From: an uncultured Eisenbergiella sp.
GTDB lineage: Bacteria; Bacillota; Clostridia; Lachnospirales; Lachnospiraceae
NCBI GenBank assembly: GCA_947598825.1
Contig: CANQFM010000003.1
Coordinates: 1-64,000, forward strand
DNA length: 64,000 bases
Direction: 5' to 3'
Below the pieces are notes generated by a model, which saw only the letters and a list, made by a program, of their open reading frames with translations, made no database searches and was not told the DNA's origin. A program made the translations under genes and the position numbers. Of this stretch, positions 30,586-39,132 are shown one piece after another (positions within the stretch are counted from its first letter, which is position 1; every line of letters starts with the position of its first letter).

Positions 30586-30610
30586 CAGCAGGAGAGGGAT
30601 TGTGTATACT
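30582..30610 (+). promoter_or_regulatory. sigma-A promoter of the his operon
   Basis: TTGACA - 17 nt - TATACT. Confidence 0.8.
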
Positions 30611-30626
30611 GAGATGAGTTTTATAT

Positions 30627-30640
30627 GCTACCATGGTAGC
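30627..30640. promoter_or_regulatory. 14-bp perfect palindrome downstream of the his promoter, candidate operator
   Basis: GCTACCATGGTAGC, 16 bp past the -10 element and 30 bp before the hisZ ATG. Confidence 0.6.
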
Positions 30641-30669
30641 GCAATAAAGTATTGAATTGGGGAACAAAA

Positions 30670-31896
30670 ATGGACAAATCGCTGTTGCATACGCCGGAAG
30701 GCGTGCGGGATATATACGGAACGGAATACGCCCGCAGGCTTCTGGTGGAAAAAAAGCTGAGGGATACGATCCGCCTTTACGGATATCAGGATATCCAGAC
30801 GCCTGCCTTTGAATTTTTCGATGTGTTCAGCAGGCAGGTCGGCACGACGCCTTCCAACCAGCTTTATAAATTTTTTGACAAGGAAGGAAACACCCTTTCC
30901 CTGCGGCCTGATTTCACGCCGTCCTGCGCGCGCTGCATCGCCAAATACTTCATGGAGGAAGAGAGGCCGCTGCGTTTTACCTATTCCGGCAGCACCTTCA
31001 CCAACACCTCTAATCTGCAGGGGAAGCTAAAGGAAGTAACCCAGATGGGCGCGGAGCTGATGCTGGACGGTTCCGTGCAGGCGGACGCGGAGATGATCGG
31101 CATGGTCATTGAAGCGCTCAAAAGCTGCGGCCTGCAGGATTTCCAGATCACCATCGGCCAGGTGGAATATTTCAAAGGCATTTGCGCCCAGGCTGGCATT
31201 GACGGCGAAGTAGCCCTGTCTTTGCGGGATTTCATTTCCGCCAAAAATTATTTCGGCGCCCAGGAGCTTTTGGAACGGCATCGGGTGCGGCGGGATTACG
31301 CGCAGGTGCTGCTGCGCCTTTCCGATACGGTGCTGGGCCCCAGCGACCTGTGCGAAGCCAAACGGACAGTGGACAACGAACGTTCCCTGTCCGCCATTGA
31401 ACGGCTGGAACAGCTCTTTGAGGTTTTAAGGCAGTACGGGGTGGAAAAATACGTTTCCTTTGACCTCGGGCTTTTGAGCAAGCTTAACTACTATACCGGC
31501 GTGATCTTCAAGGGCTATACCTACGGCGTAGGGGACGCCATCGTCACGGGCGGCCGCTATGACACGCTTTTGTCCCATTTCGGCAAACATTCCCCCGCCA
31601 TCGGTTTTACGATACTGGTGGACGACCTGATGGAAGCCCTCGCAAGGCAGGGGCTGGGGCCGGGGGTGGCCCCCTGCGGCGTTCTGATCGCCTATGAAAA
31701 GGAGTTGTTTGCCGACGCCCTGCAAAGAGCGCAGACCCTTAGGAGAGAAGGAATCCCGGTCACGATGCTGGCTGACGTGCCGGACTACGCTGCCCTGAAG
31801 GCCTTCTCCGCCGACCGGATGATCGGAAGGGCCATTGTGATGAAAAAAGAAGGAAACGAGGAGTTAACGTTTGTATGGGAGAAAACAGATATCTGA
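30670..31896 (+). CDS. hisZ: ATP phosphoribosyltransferase regulatory subunit
   Basis: HisRS-like, TPEGVRDIYG...LRPDFTPSCARCIAKYF; lacks the tRNA synthetase C-terminal domain; adjacent to short-form hisG. Confidence 0.93.
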   Translation: MDKSLLHTPEGVRDIYGTEYARRLLVEKKLRDTIRLYGYQDIQTPAFEFFDVFSRQVGTTPSNQLYKFFDKEGNTLSLRPDFTPSCARCIAKYFMEEERPLRFTYSGSTFTNTSNLQGKLKEVTQMGAELMLDGSVQADAEMIGMVIEALKSCGLQDFQITIGQVEYFKGICAQAGIDGEVALSLRDFISAKNYFGAQELLERHRVRRDYAQVLLRLSDTVLGPSDLCEAKRTVDNERSLSAIERLEQLFEVLRQYGVEKYVSFDLGLLSKLNYYTGVIFKGYTYGVGDAIVTGGRYDTLLSHFGKHSPAIGFTILVDDLMEALARQGLGPGVAPCGVLIAYEKELFADALQRAQTLRREGIPVTMLADVPDYAALKAFSADRMIGRAIVMKKEGNEELTFVWEKTDI

Positions 31897-32570
31897 CCTT
31901 TGCGCTGACCAAGGGCAGGCTCGCCGGGCAGACGATGTCGCTTTTGGAGCAGATCGGCATCCCCTGTGAAAAGATGACGGAAAAAGATTCCCGCAGACTG
32001 GTCTTTGTCAACGAAGAGCTTTCGCTCAAATTCTTTCTGGCCAAGGGCCCCGACGTGCCCACCTATGTGGAATACGGCGCCGCGGATATCGGCGTCGTTG
32101 GCAAGGACGAGCTTTTGGAAGAAGGCCGCCGGGTTTATGAAGTCCTGGATCTGGGCTTTGGACGGTGCAGGATGTGCGTCTGCGGGCCGGAAAAGGCCAG
32201 GGAGCTTTTGAAGCACCACGAAAGGATCCGGGTAGCCACCAAATATCCGGTCATCGCAAAGGACTACTTTTATAATCGAAAACATCAGACCGTAGATATC
32301 ATCAAGCTGAACGGATCCGTGGAGCTGGGGCCTATCGTGGGGCTTTCCGACGTGATCGTGGATATTGTGGAGACCGGCTCCACGCTGCGGGAAAACGGGC
32401 TGGAAGTGCTGGAAGAGATCTGTCCGCTTTCCGCCCGCATGATTGTCAACCGGGTCAGCATGCAGATGGAAAACGAGCGGATCAAGGACATTATCCTGCG
32501 GCTGCGCAGGCTGCTGGAGCAGACGGCCCAGGATTTTCCCCAGGACCAAACAGGAGAGAAAAAAGCATGA
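31875..32570 (+). CDS. hisG: ATP phosphoribosyltransferase, short form
   Basis: LTFALTKGRLAGQTMSLLEQIGI...VVGKDELLEEG...VDIVETGSTLRENGLEVLEEI; 231 aa. Confidence 0.96.
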   Translation: MGENRYLTFALTKGRLAGQTMSLLEQIGIPCEKMTEKDSRRLVFVNEELSLKFFLAKGPDVPTYVEYGAADIGVVGKDELLEEGRRVYEVLDLGFGRCRMCVCGPEKARELLKHHERIRVATKYPVIAKDYFYNRKHQTVDIIKLNGSVELGPIVGLSDVIVDIVETGSTLRENGLEVLEEICPLSARMIVNRVSMQMENERIKDIILRLRRLLEQTAQDFPQDQTGEKKA

Positions 32571-33877
32571 GAACAGTCAGACTGACAGCAGAGACGAAGC
32601 GCAACCTGTTAAACGATCTTTTAAAAAGAAGTCCCAACAATTACGTTCAATATGAAGAAACGGTAAACCGGATCATCGCCGATGTGCGGGCCAACGGCGA
32701 CAGCGCCCTGTTTTCCTATACCCGGCAGCTTGACCGCTGCAGTCTGGACAAAAACAGCGTGCGCGTGACCGAAGAGGAGATCAGGCACGCCTATGACCGG
32801 GTGGACGCCGGATTCGTGGAAGTCATGAAAAAAAGCGCCGCCAACATCCGCCGCTTTCATGAAAAGCAGCTTCGCAACAGTTGGTTCGATATACGGCCAG
32901 ACGGCACCATCCTGGGGATGCGTTTTTCGCCCATCGCCATGGCGGGCGTCTATGCGCCGGGAGGAAAGGCCGCCTATCCGTCCAGCGTGCTGATGAACGT
33001 GATCCCGGCCAAAGTGGCGGGAGTAGGACGCGTGATCCTCTGTACGCCTCCCGGCCCCGATGGGAACGTGAACGCAGGTACTCTGGTAGCCGCCCATATC
33101 GGCGGCGTGGACGAGATCTACAAGGCCGGCGGGGCGCAGGCCATCGCAGCCATGGCCTTTGGCACCGAAAGCATTCCCAAAGTGGACAAGATCACAGGCC
33201 CCGGCAATATTTTCGTGGCGCTGGCGAAAAAAGCCTGCTTTGGCTATGTGGGGATCGACTCCATCGCAGGGCCCAGCGAGATCCTGGTGATCGCGGATGA
33301 AACGGCGAATCCCCGGTATGTGGCTGCGGATCTTCTGTCCCAGGCGGAGCATGATGAACTGGCCAGCGCGATCCTGATCACCACCAGCGAAAAGCTGGCG
33401 GAGGAGGTTTCGGCCCAGGTGGACGTTTTTTTGGAAAAGCTTTCCCGAAAAGAGATCCTGCGGGCCTCTCTGGAGCATTACGGCTATATCCTTTTGGCCC
33501 AATCCCTGGACGACGCGGTGGAGGCGGCCAACGACATCGCCTCGGAGCATCTGGAGATCCTGACAAAAGATCCCTTCTCCGTCATGACCCGGATCCGAAA
33601 CGCCGGCGCCATTTTCCTGGGAGAATATTCCTCGGAACCGCTGGGCGATTACTATGCGGGGCCGAACCATGTACTGCCGACCAACGGTACGGCGAGGTTT
33701 TTCTCCCCTTTAAATGTGGATGATTTTGTAAAGAAGAGCAGCGTCATTTCCTATTCCCGGGAGGCGTTAAAAAAAGCCCATGAAGATATCGAGTGCTTTG
33801 CCGTCAACGAAGGGCTGACGGCCCATGCCAATTCGATCCGGGTACGGTTTGCGCAGGAAGAAGGAGAGCAGTCATGA
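32567..33877 (+). CDS. hisD: histidinol dehydrogenase
   Basis: GVYAPGGKAAYPSSVLMNVIPAKVAGV...GTESIPKVDKITGPGNIFVALAKK...LSQAEHD...GPNHVLPTNGTARF. Confidence 0.97.
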   Translation: MRTVRLTAETKRNLLNDLLKRSPNNYVQYEETVNRIIADVRANGDSALFSYTRQLDRCSLDKNSVRVTEEEIRHAYDRVDAGFVEVMKKSAANIRRFHEKQLRNSWFDIRPDGTILGMRFSPIAMAGVYAPGGKAAYPSSVLMNVIPAKVAGVGRVILCTPPGPDGNVNAGTLVAAHIGGVDEIYKAGGAQAIAAMAFGTESIPKVDKITGPGNIFVALAKKACFGYVGIDSIAGPSEILVIADETANPRYVAADLLSQAEHDELASAILITTSEKLAEEVSAQVDVFLEKLSRKEILRASLEHYGYILLAQSLDDAVEAANDIASEHLEILTKDPFSVMTRIRNAGAIFLGEYSSEPLGDYYAGPNHVLPTNGTARFFSPLNVDDFVKKSSVISYSREALKKAHEDIECFAVNEGLTAHANSIRVRFAQEEGEQS

Positions 33878-34461
33878 ACAGAGAGGCACAGATCCAGAGA
33901 AAAACGAAGGAAACGGATATCAGCCTGTATTTGTCCCTGGATGGGAGCGGGAACAGCCAGGTGGACACGGGCATCGGATTTTTTGACCATATGCTGGAAG
34001 GTTTTTCCCGCCATGGGTTTTTCGACCTGAAACTGCAGGTGAAGGGAGATCTTTGCGTGGACGGCCATCATACGGTGGAGGACACCGGCATTGTGCTAGG
34101 GCAGGCCATTGCCGGGGCGCTTAAGGAGAAGGAGGGGATCCGCCGCTACGGCTATTTCCTCCTCCCCATGGATGACGCTCTGGTCGCCTGTGCGGTGGAC
34201 CTTTGCGGCCGGGCGTATCTCAATTTCGATTATGTTTTTCCTACGCCCCAGATCGGCGGCCTGGATACGCAGCTCATCCGGGAATTTTTCTATGCCGTTT
34301 CCTGTTCCGCAGGCATGAATCTCCATATCAAGGTGTTGGACGGGCTGAACAGCCACCATGTGGCCGAAGCGATGTTCAAGGCCTTCTCCAAAGCGCTGGA
34401 TATGGCCTGCAGCTACGACAACCGGATAGACGGCGTGCTTTCCACCAAGGGAACGCTCTGA
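33874..34461 (+). CDS. hisB: imidazoleglycerol-phosphate dehydratase
   Basis: DTGIGFFDHMLEGFSRHGFFDL, VDGHHTVEDTGIVLG, NSHHVAEAMFKAFSKAL. Confidence 0.97.
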   Translation: MNREAQIQRKTKETDISLYLSLDGSGNSQVDTGIGFFDHMLEGFSRHGFFDLKLQVKGDLCVDGHHTVEDTGIVLGQAIAGALKEKEGIRRYGYFLLPMDDALVACAVDLCGRAYLNFDYVFPTPQIGGLDTQLIREFFYAVSCSAGMNLHIKVLDGLNSHHVAEAMFKAFSKALDMACSYDNRIDGVLSTKGTL

Positions 34462-34516
34462 GGATGCCGGCGTTTTCAGACCGAGATAAGATATTATGGA
34501 ATCGGAGAAAAGAAAG

Positions 34517-35806
34517 ATGATCGAGAAAAAATTTATGCCCGTTCTCTATCTGCACCATAAACAGGCCATATCCGCCCCGGACAGGACGGCGGAGCCAGGA
34601 TGCGATCCGGTGAAGCTGGCGGAGCGCTATCAGGCGTTAAACTGTGACCGCCTCTATGTCTGCGACCTGTCCGCTGACGACGTTTCCCACGATGAGGCCA
34701 TCGATGTGATCAAGGAGATCTGTTCCAACGTTGCGCTTTCCGTGATCGGCGGCGGCAACATCCACCGGATGGAGGATGTAAAAAAGCTGCTGTACGCGGG
34801 CTGCCGCCAGGCCGTCCTGGATCTTTCGCAGCCCCAGCAGGCTGCGATCCTGGAAGAAGTGTCCCTAAAATTCGGGCAGGAGAGGATCATCGTCGGAGCG
34901 GACAGCCCTGCGGCCATTGCCGCCGCCAAGGATAAGATCCGAGGCCGCGCCTGCGAGGCATTTTTATTCCATGGGGCCGGGATCCGGGAGGCTGCTTTGG
35001 TATCCCCGGTTCCCGTGACAGCGTTTTTGCCGGAAGTGTCCCTGGAGAAGCTCATCGAGCTGCTTTCCTTTGCCAACGTAGGTGGGCTGTCCGGTTCCCT
35101 GATCAACGACAACGCCGACAATATCGGCGCCTTAAAACAGCTCTGCCGGGAAAACGGGATCCCCGTCATGGAGCGCAAACCGGCCTATTGTTGGGAGGAT
35201 CTGAAAAAAGGGCCGGACGGGCTGATCCCCGTGGTGGTGCAGGATGTGAAAACGGACGCCGTCCTCATGGTCGCCTACATGAACAGAGAAGCCTATGAAC
35301 GCACCCTGGAAAGCGGTCGGATGCATTATTATTCCCGGAGCCGGAAATCCCTGTGGCTGAAAGGGGAAACCAGCGGCCATTATCAGTATGTGCATCTTTT
35401 GACGGCGGACTGCGATCTGGATACCATTCTCGCAAAGGTAACGCAGGTCGGAAACGCCTGCCATACGGGGGCTTACAGTTGCTTTTTCAATGAGATCCAG
35501 AACCGAAGCGATAAAAAGGAGGCCCACAATCCGCTCCGCGTTTTTGAAGAGGTATTCTCCGTCATCGAGGACCGCAAAGCCCATCCCAAGGAAGGCTCCT
35601 ATACCAATTACCTGTTCGATAAGGGACTGGATAAGATCTTAAAAAAGCTGGGGGAAGAGGCGACGGAGATCGTGATCGCCGCCAAGAACCCCAATCCGAA
35701 CGAAGTAAAGTACGAAATCTCCGACTTTCTCTATCATATGATGGTGCTGATGGCGGAACGGGGGATCACCTGGGAGGAGATCACCCAGGAACTGGCGAAG
35801 CGATAA
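34517..35806 (+). CDS. hisIE: three-part fusion: degenerate HisA/HisF-like barrel + phosphoribosyl-AMP cyclohydrolase (HisI) + phosphoribosyl-ATP diphosphatase (HisE)
   Basis: N-term RLYVCDLSADDVSHDEAIDVIKEICSNVALSVIGGGNIHRMEDVKKLLYAGCRQAVLDL; middle VLMVAYMNREAYERTLESGRMHYYSRSRKSLWLKGETSGHYQYV...CDLDTILAKVTQ...CHTGAYSCF; C-term YTNYLFDKGLDKILKKLGEEATEIVIAAKN. Confidence 0.92.
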   Translation: MIEKKFMPVLYLHHKQAISAPDRTAEPGCDPVKLAERYQALNCDRLYVCDLSADDVSHDEAIDVIKEICSNVALSVIGGGNIHRMEDVKKLLYAGCRQAVLDLSQPQQAAILEEVSLKFGQERIIVGADSPAAIAAAKDKIRGRACEAFLFHGAGIREAALVSPVPVTAFLPEVSLEKLIELLSFANVGGLSGSLINDNADNIGALKQLCRENGIPVMERKPAYCWEDLKKGPDGLIPVVVQDVKTDAVLMVAYMNREAYERTLESGRMHYYSRSRKSLWLKGETSGHYQYVHLLTADCDLDTILAKVTQVGNACHTGAYSCFFNEIQNRSDKKEAHNPLRVFEEVFSVIEDRKAHPKEGSYTNYLFDKGLDKILKKLGEEATEIVIAAKNPNPNEVKYEISDFLYHMMVLMAERGITWEEITQELAKR

Positions 35807-35876
35807 CCTTTCCGGCGCATAATTTTTTTGCCGCTTCATATGATATAAAAAGGACAGGTCGTAAAAAAGGTGCTTC

Positions 35877-36266
35877 ATGACAGAACTGGAACGCAGACTG
35901 AAACTGACCCGCTTTCTGCGGGAAGAAAACGCGATGAACCGCGTAAAGATGAAAAGCCGGGAGGAGATCCTTTATGGAAGCGGGAAACCGATTTCGTCGG
36001 AAGAACTGCCGTCAGTCTACGAAGGATATCTCAATGATACCGGATACGACCGGTACGCTGCGCAAGGAGAGCGCTCCTCCTTTGGGACGCGTATGGCCCT
36101 GGCGCTGATCCTTTTTGGGCTTGTCATCTATCTAGACAAAAACGGCACAGCCCTGGCAGGACAGCCGATCGGAGAATTTCTTTCCCAACAGATCTCCGTT
36201 TCCATGGAGGACAGACTGACGGCGTTTCTGCAGACGGAAAGCCGAACCGACGACATGAGCCGATAG
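35877..36266 (+). CDS. hypothetical protein with one TM segment
   Basis: 129 aa ORF, TM FGTRMALALILFGLVIYL; precedes the AI-2E permease gene. Confidence 0.65.
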   Translation: MTELERRLKLTRFLREENAMNRVKMKSREEILYGSGKPISSEELPSVYEGYLNDTGYDRYAAQGERSSFGTRMALALILFGLVIYLDKNGTALAGQPIGEFLSQQISVSMEDRLTAFLQTESRTDDMSR

Positions 36267-36309
36267 GGGCCGATAGGACGTACATCAGATAAAATGCAAG
36301 GAGGCATCC

Positions 36310-37668
36310 ATGAAATTCCGCTGGGATAAAAAATACCTGTATTGGGGCATTACCGCGCTGGCCGCTATCATCGGCGGCATCAGCTTTTATTATCTGATCT
36401 TTCACAGCAATTCCCTGGTCAATAACCTGCATCGCATTTTAAATATTGCGATGCCGATCGTGGACGGGCTGATCCTGGCCTATCTCATGTGGCCGATCCT
36501 GCATTTTATCGAAACGAAGATCTTTTTCCCGATCAAGGCGCTCTGCCAGGGGAAATTTCCAAAGCTAAAGCAGAAGGAACGCCAGATATTAAAGTACTGC
36601 CGCGGCATATCCATTTTCCTGACGCTGTGTTTTGTGTCCTTTCTGATCTATGCCTTTTTCAGATTCATTATCCCCCAGATCGCTTCCAGCCTGCGCAATA
36701 TCATTCTGCTGTTCCCGGTGTATATCTCTAACCTGAGCAAGTGGCTGGAGCAGTTGTTAGCAAAATATCCCGATATCGAAAGGATAGTGGGGAATCTGTT
36801 CAACACTTATTCCCAGGAGTTTAGCACCTGGCTCAACACTACAGTCGTCCCGCAAATGAACACCCTGGTAAAGAACGTCTCCGTAAGCATGATCAGCCTG
36901 GCCAAATTTCTCTGGAATCTGATCATCGGCCTGATCATTTCCGTCTACCTGCTGGGCAACAAAGAGCGGTTCCAGAGCCAGGCAAAAAAGATGGCCTATG
37001 CTTTCCTGGACGTGAAAAAAGCGAACAACCTGATGGAAACCGTGCGGCTTATCGACGCCACCTTCGGCGGCTTCATCATCGGCAAACTGCTGGATTCCGC
37101 CATCATCGGCGTGATCTGCTTCGTAGCGGTATCCCTGCTGGGGATGCCGTATCCCATGCTCCTGAGCGTGATCGTCGGGGTCACCAATATCATTCCCTTT
37201 TTCGGCCCCTTCATCGGGGCGGTTCCCTGCGCGCTTTTGATCCTGGTGGTAAGCCCGATAAAGAGCCTCTATTTTATCATATTTATCCTGATTTTACAGC
37301 AGTTTGACGGCAACATCTTAGGGCCGAGGATATTGGGCAACCGCACGGGCCTTTCTGGATTCTGGGTCATCTTTTCCATTACGCTGTTCAGCGGCTTCTG
37401 GGGAGTGCCAGGCATGCTTTTGGGGGTGCCGGTCTTTGCTGTCCTCTACACGCTGATCAAACGCAGGATCGACCGGAATCTGAGGCGGAAAAGGATGACC
37501 ACCAGGACAGAAGAGTACCGGTCTTTGGACCATGTGGATGCAAGAACCGGACAGTTTATGCTTTTCGATCCCGAACCTGCCAAAAAAAATGTTTCCCAGC
37601 CCCCAAAAAATGCATCCCAACCCCCAAAAAGTGTTTCCCAGCCCGCAGAAAAGAGCGAAAAGCCCTAA
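36310..37668 (+). CDS. AI-2E-family (PerM-like) membrane permease
   Basis: 452 aa polytopic; GIGVTNIIPFFGPFIGAVP-type signature (VGVTNIIPFFGPFIGAVPCALLIL), QQFDGNILGPRILGNRTGLSGFWVIFSI. Confidence 0.92.
   Translation: MKFRWDKKYLYWGITALAAIIGGISFYYLIFHSNSLVNNLHRILNIAMPIVDGLILAYLMWPILHFIETKIFFPIKALCQGKFPKLKQKERQILKYCRGISIFLTLCFVSFLIYAFFRFIIPQIASSLRNIILLFPVYISNLSKWLEQLLAKYPDIERIVGNLFNTYSQEFSTWLNTTVVPQMNTLVKNVSVSMISLAKFLWNLIIGLIISVYLLGNKERFQSQAKKMAYAFLDVKKANNLMETVRLIDATFGGFIIGKLLDSAIIGVICFVAVSLLGMPYPMLLSVIVGVTNIIPFFGPFIGAVPCALLILVVSPIKSLYFIIFILILQQFDGNILGPRILGNRTGLSGFWVIFSITLFSGFWGVPGMLLGVPVFAVLYTLIKRRIDRNLRRKRMTTRTEEYRSLDHVDARTGQFMLFDPEPAKKNVSQPPKNASQPPKSVSQPAEKSEKP
37585..37647 (+). repeat. 21-bp tandem repeat (3 copies) coding KNVSQPP-like heptads
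   Basis: KNVSQPP-KNASQPP-KSVSQPA at the permease C-terminus. Confidence 0.85.
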
Positions 37669-37702
37669 GAGTAGTAGATGGAATTTTCAATTGTAGATGG
37701 AA

Positions 37703-37736
37703 TTCCCGATTTGTTAAATAATTAACAAATCGGGAA
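37703..37736. repeat. perfect inverted repeat, 15-bp arms, 4-nt loop, upstream of dtd
   Basis: TTCCCGATTTGTTAA-ATAA-TTAACAAATCGGGAA; preceded by two GTAGATGGAATT copies at 37674 and 37693. Confidence 0.85.
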
Positions 37737-37753
37737 ACGAACAGGAGAGAATC

Positions 37754-38200
37754 ATGAAATTTGTGATCCAGCGCGTATCTCAGGCCAGCGTCGCCATTGA
37801 CAATAGCCTGTACGCCGGCATAGAAAAAGGCTTTCTCGTGCTGATCGGCATCTGTAACGAAGATACCAAAGAGACAGCCGATAAAATGGTCAAAAAGCTG
37901 ATCGGCCTGCGCATATTCCAGGACAGCGAAGGGAAAACCAATCTGTCCTTAAAGGACGTGGACGGCCAGCTTCTTTTAATTTCGCAATTTACGCTGTATG
38001 CGGACTGTAAAAAGGGAAACCGTCCTTCTTTTATCAAGGCCGGCAGCGCGGACCATGCCAATCAACTCTATGATTATATTATCGACGTCTGCAAAAAAGA
38101 GATCCCCGTGGTGGGCACAGGGATCTTTGGCGCGGATATGAAGGTTTCTCTGGTCAACGACGGGCCTTTTACCATCGTGCTGGATTCCGCACAATTATGA
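37754..38200 (+). CDS. dtd: D-aminoacyl-tRNA deacylase
   Basis: [17 protein letters not shown]...[20 protein letters not shown]...[27 protein letters not shown]. Confidence 0.97.
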   Translation: MKFVIQRVSQASVAIDNSLYAGIEKGFLVLIGICNEDTKETADKMVKKLIGLRIFQDSEGKTNLSLKDVDGQLLLISQFTLYADCKKGNRPSFIKAGSADHANQLYDYIIDVCKKEIPVVGTGIFGADMKVSLVNDGPFTIVLDSAQL

Positions 38201-38335
38201 GAGTATTTTCTTCGTTTTTCTCCACTAACTATTCGTTAAACTTGCGTTTTGCGCATAGTTGTATCTGTCTTTTAGCCACTCTCCCCCATATTTACGCGAT
38301 TCCTATTCACGGATTCTGAAATGATGACTGCCGAA

Positions 38336-38387
38336 GAAAAAAGCGGCGTCAGAATAACATAATATTATTATGTCAATCTAACGCCGT
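38336..38387 (-). terminator. rho-independent terminator of the minus-strand kinase-like gene
   Basis: minus strand GGCGTTAGATTGACATAATAatATTATGTTATTCTGACGCCGCttttttc, imperfect long stem. Confidence 0.65.
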
Positions 38388-38431
38388 CCATCTTCCGGTA
38401 TTCACAACTTTCCGGGGACAACAAATTCCAA

Positions 38432-39055
38432 TTACTGACGATTCTCAAAATCCTCAACGACCTGGACGATCAGCTTCGCGGTTCCCTCTACGCCAAGGAC
38501 GGAGCTGTTTAAACAGAAATCATAGCTGTCCGCCCGGCCCCATTTCTTGGAGGAATAATAATTGTAGTAGCTCTGACGCTGTTTATCCTTTTTGATGCAC
38601 ATGTCACGGGCTTTTTCCTCGCTCAGATCATATTTGCGCATGATCCGCTTCACCTTCGTCTCCTCTTCCCCGAAAATAAAGAAGTGGATACAGTTCTTAA
38701 AATCATGCAGCGCATAATCGGCACAGCGTCCAACGATAACGCAGGGGCCTTCTGAGGCGATGTTTTTGATGGTGTCGAACTGAGCCAAAAATACCTTGTG
38801 GCTGATGGGCATATCCACAAAGGACGAAGCATTATAGCCGAAGGAATAGGTATCCATGACCAGATTATATAAGAAAGAATTGGTGGGCCTTTCATCGTGG
38901 TTGCGGATCATTTCTTCGCAAAATCCGCTTTCCTTGGCCGCTCTGGTCAACAATTCCTTGTCATAACAATTGATTCCGAAATATTCCGCCACCTTTTCCC
39001 CGATCTCTTTTCCGCCGGAGCCAAACTGACGTCCGATCGTGATAATGGTATTCAT
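38432..39055 (-). CDS. cytidylate kinase-like family protein
   Basis: MNTIITIGRQFGSGGKEIGEKVAEYFGINCYDKELLTRAAKESGF...CVIVGRCADYAL. Confidence 0.9.
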   Translation of the reverse strand: MNTIITIGRQFGSGGKEIGEKVAEYFGINCYDKELLTRAAKESGFCEEMIRNHDERPTNSFLYNLVMDTYSFGYNASSFVDMPISHKVFLAQFDTIKNIASEGPCVIVGRCADYALHDFKNCIHFFIFGEEETKVKRIMRKYDLSEEKARDMCIKKDKQRQSYYNYYSSKKWGRADSYDFCLNSSVLGVEGTAKLIVQVVEDFENRQ

Positions 39056-39132
39056 AACGCATCCCCCTTTTTTCGTATTCGCGAAAACAAATGGATCATA
39101 TATTGTTATTATACACAACTCTTCCCGGATTT

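Noticed and set aside
38350-38378. dif-like TATTATGTCAATC segment at the gene-direction switch
   Set aside because: Only the right half resembles Firmicute dif and the left half does not match; the bases belong to a terminator stem for the minus-strand gene.
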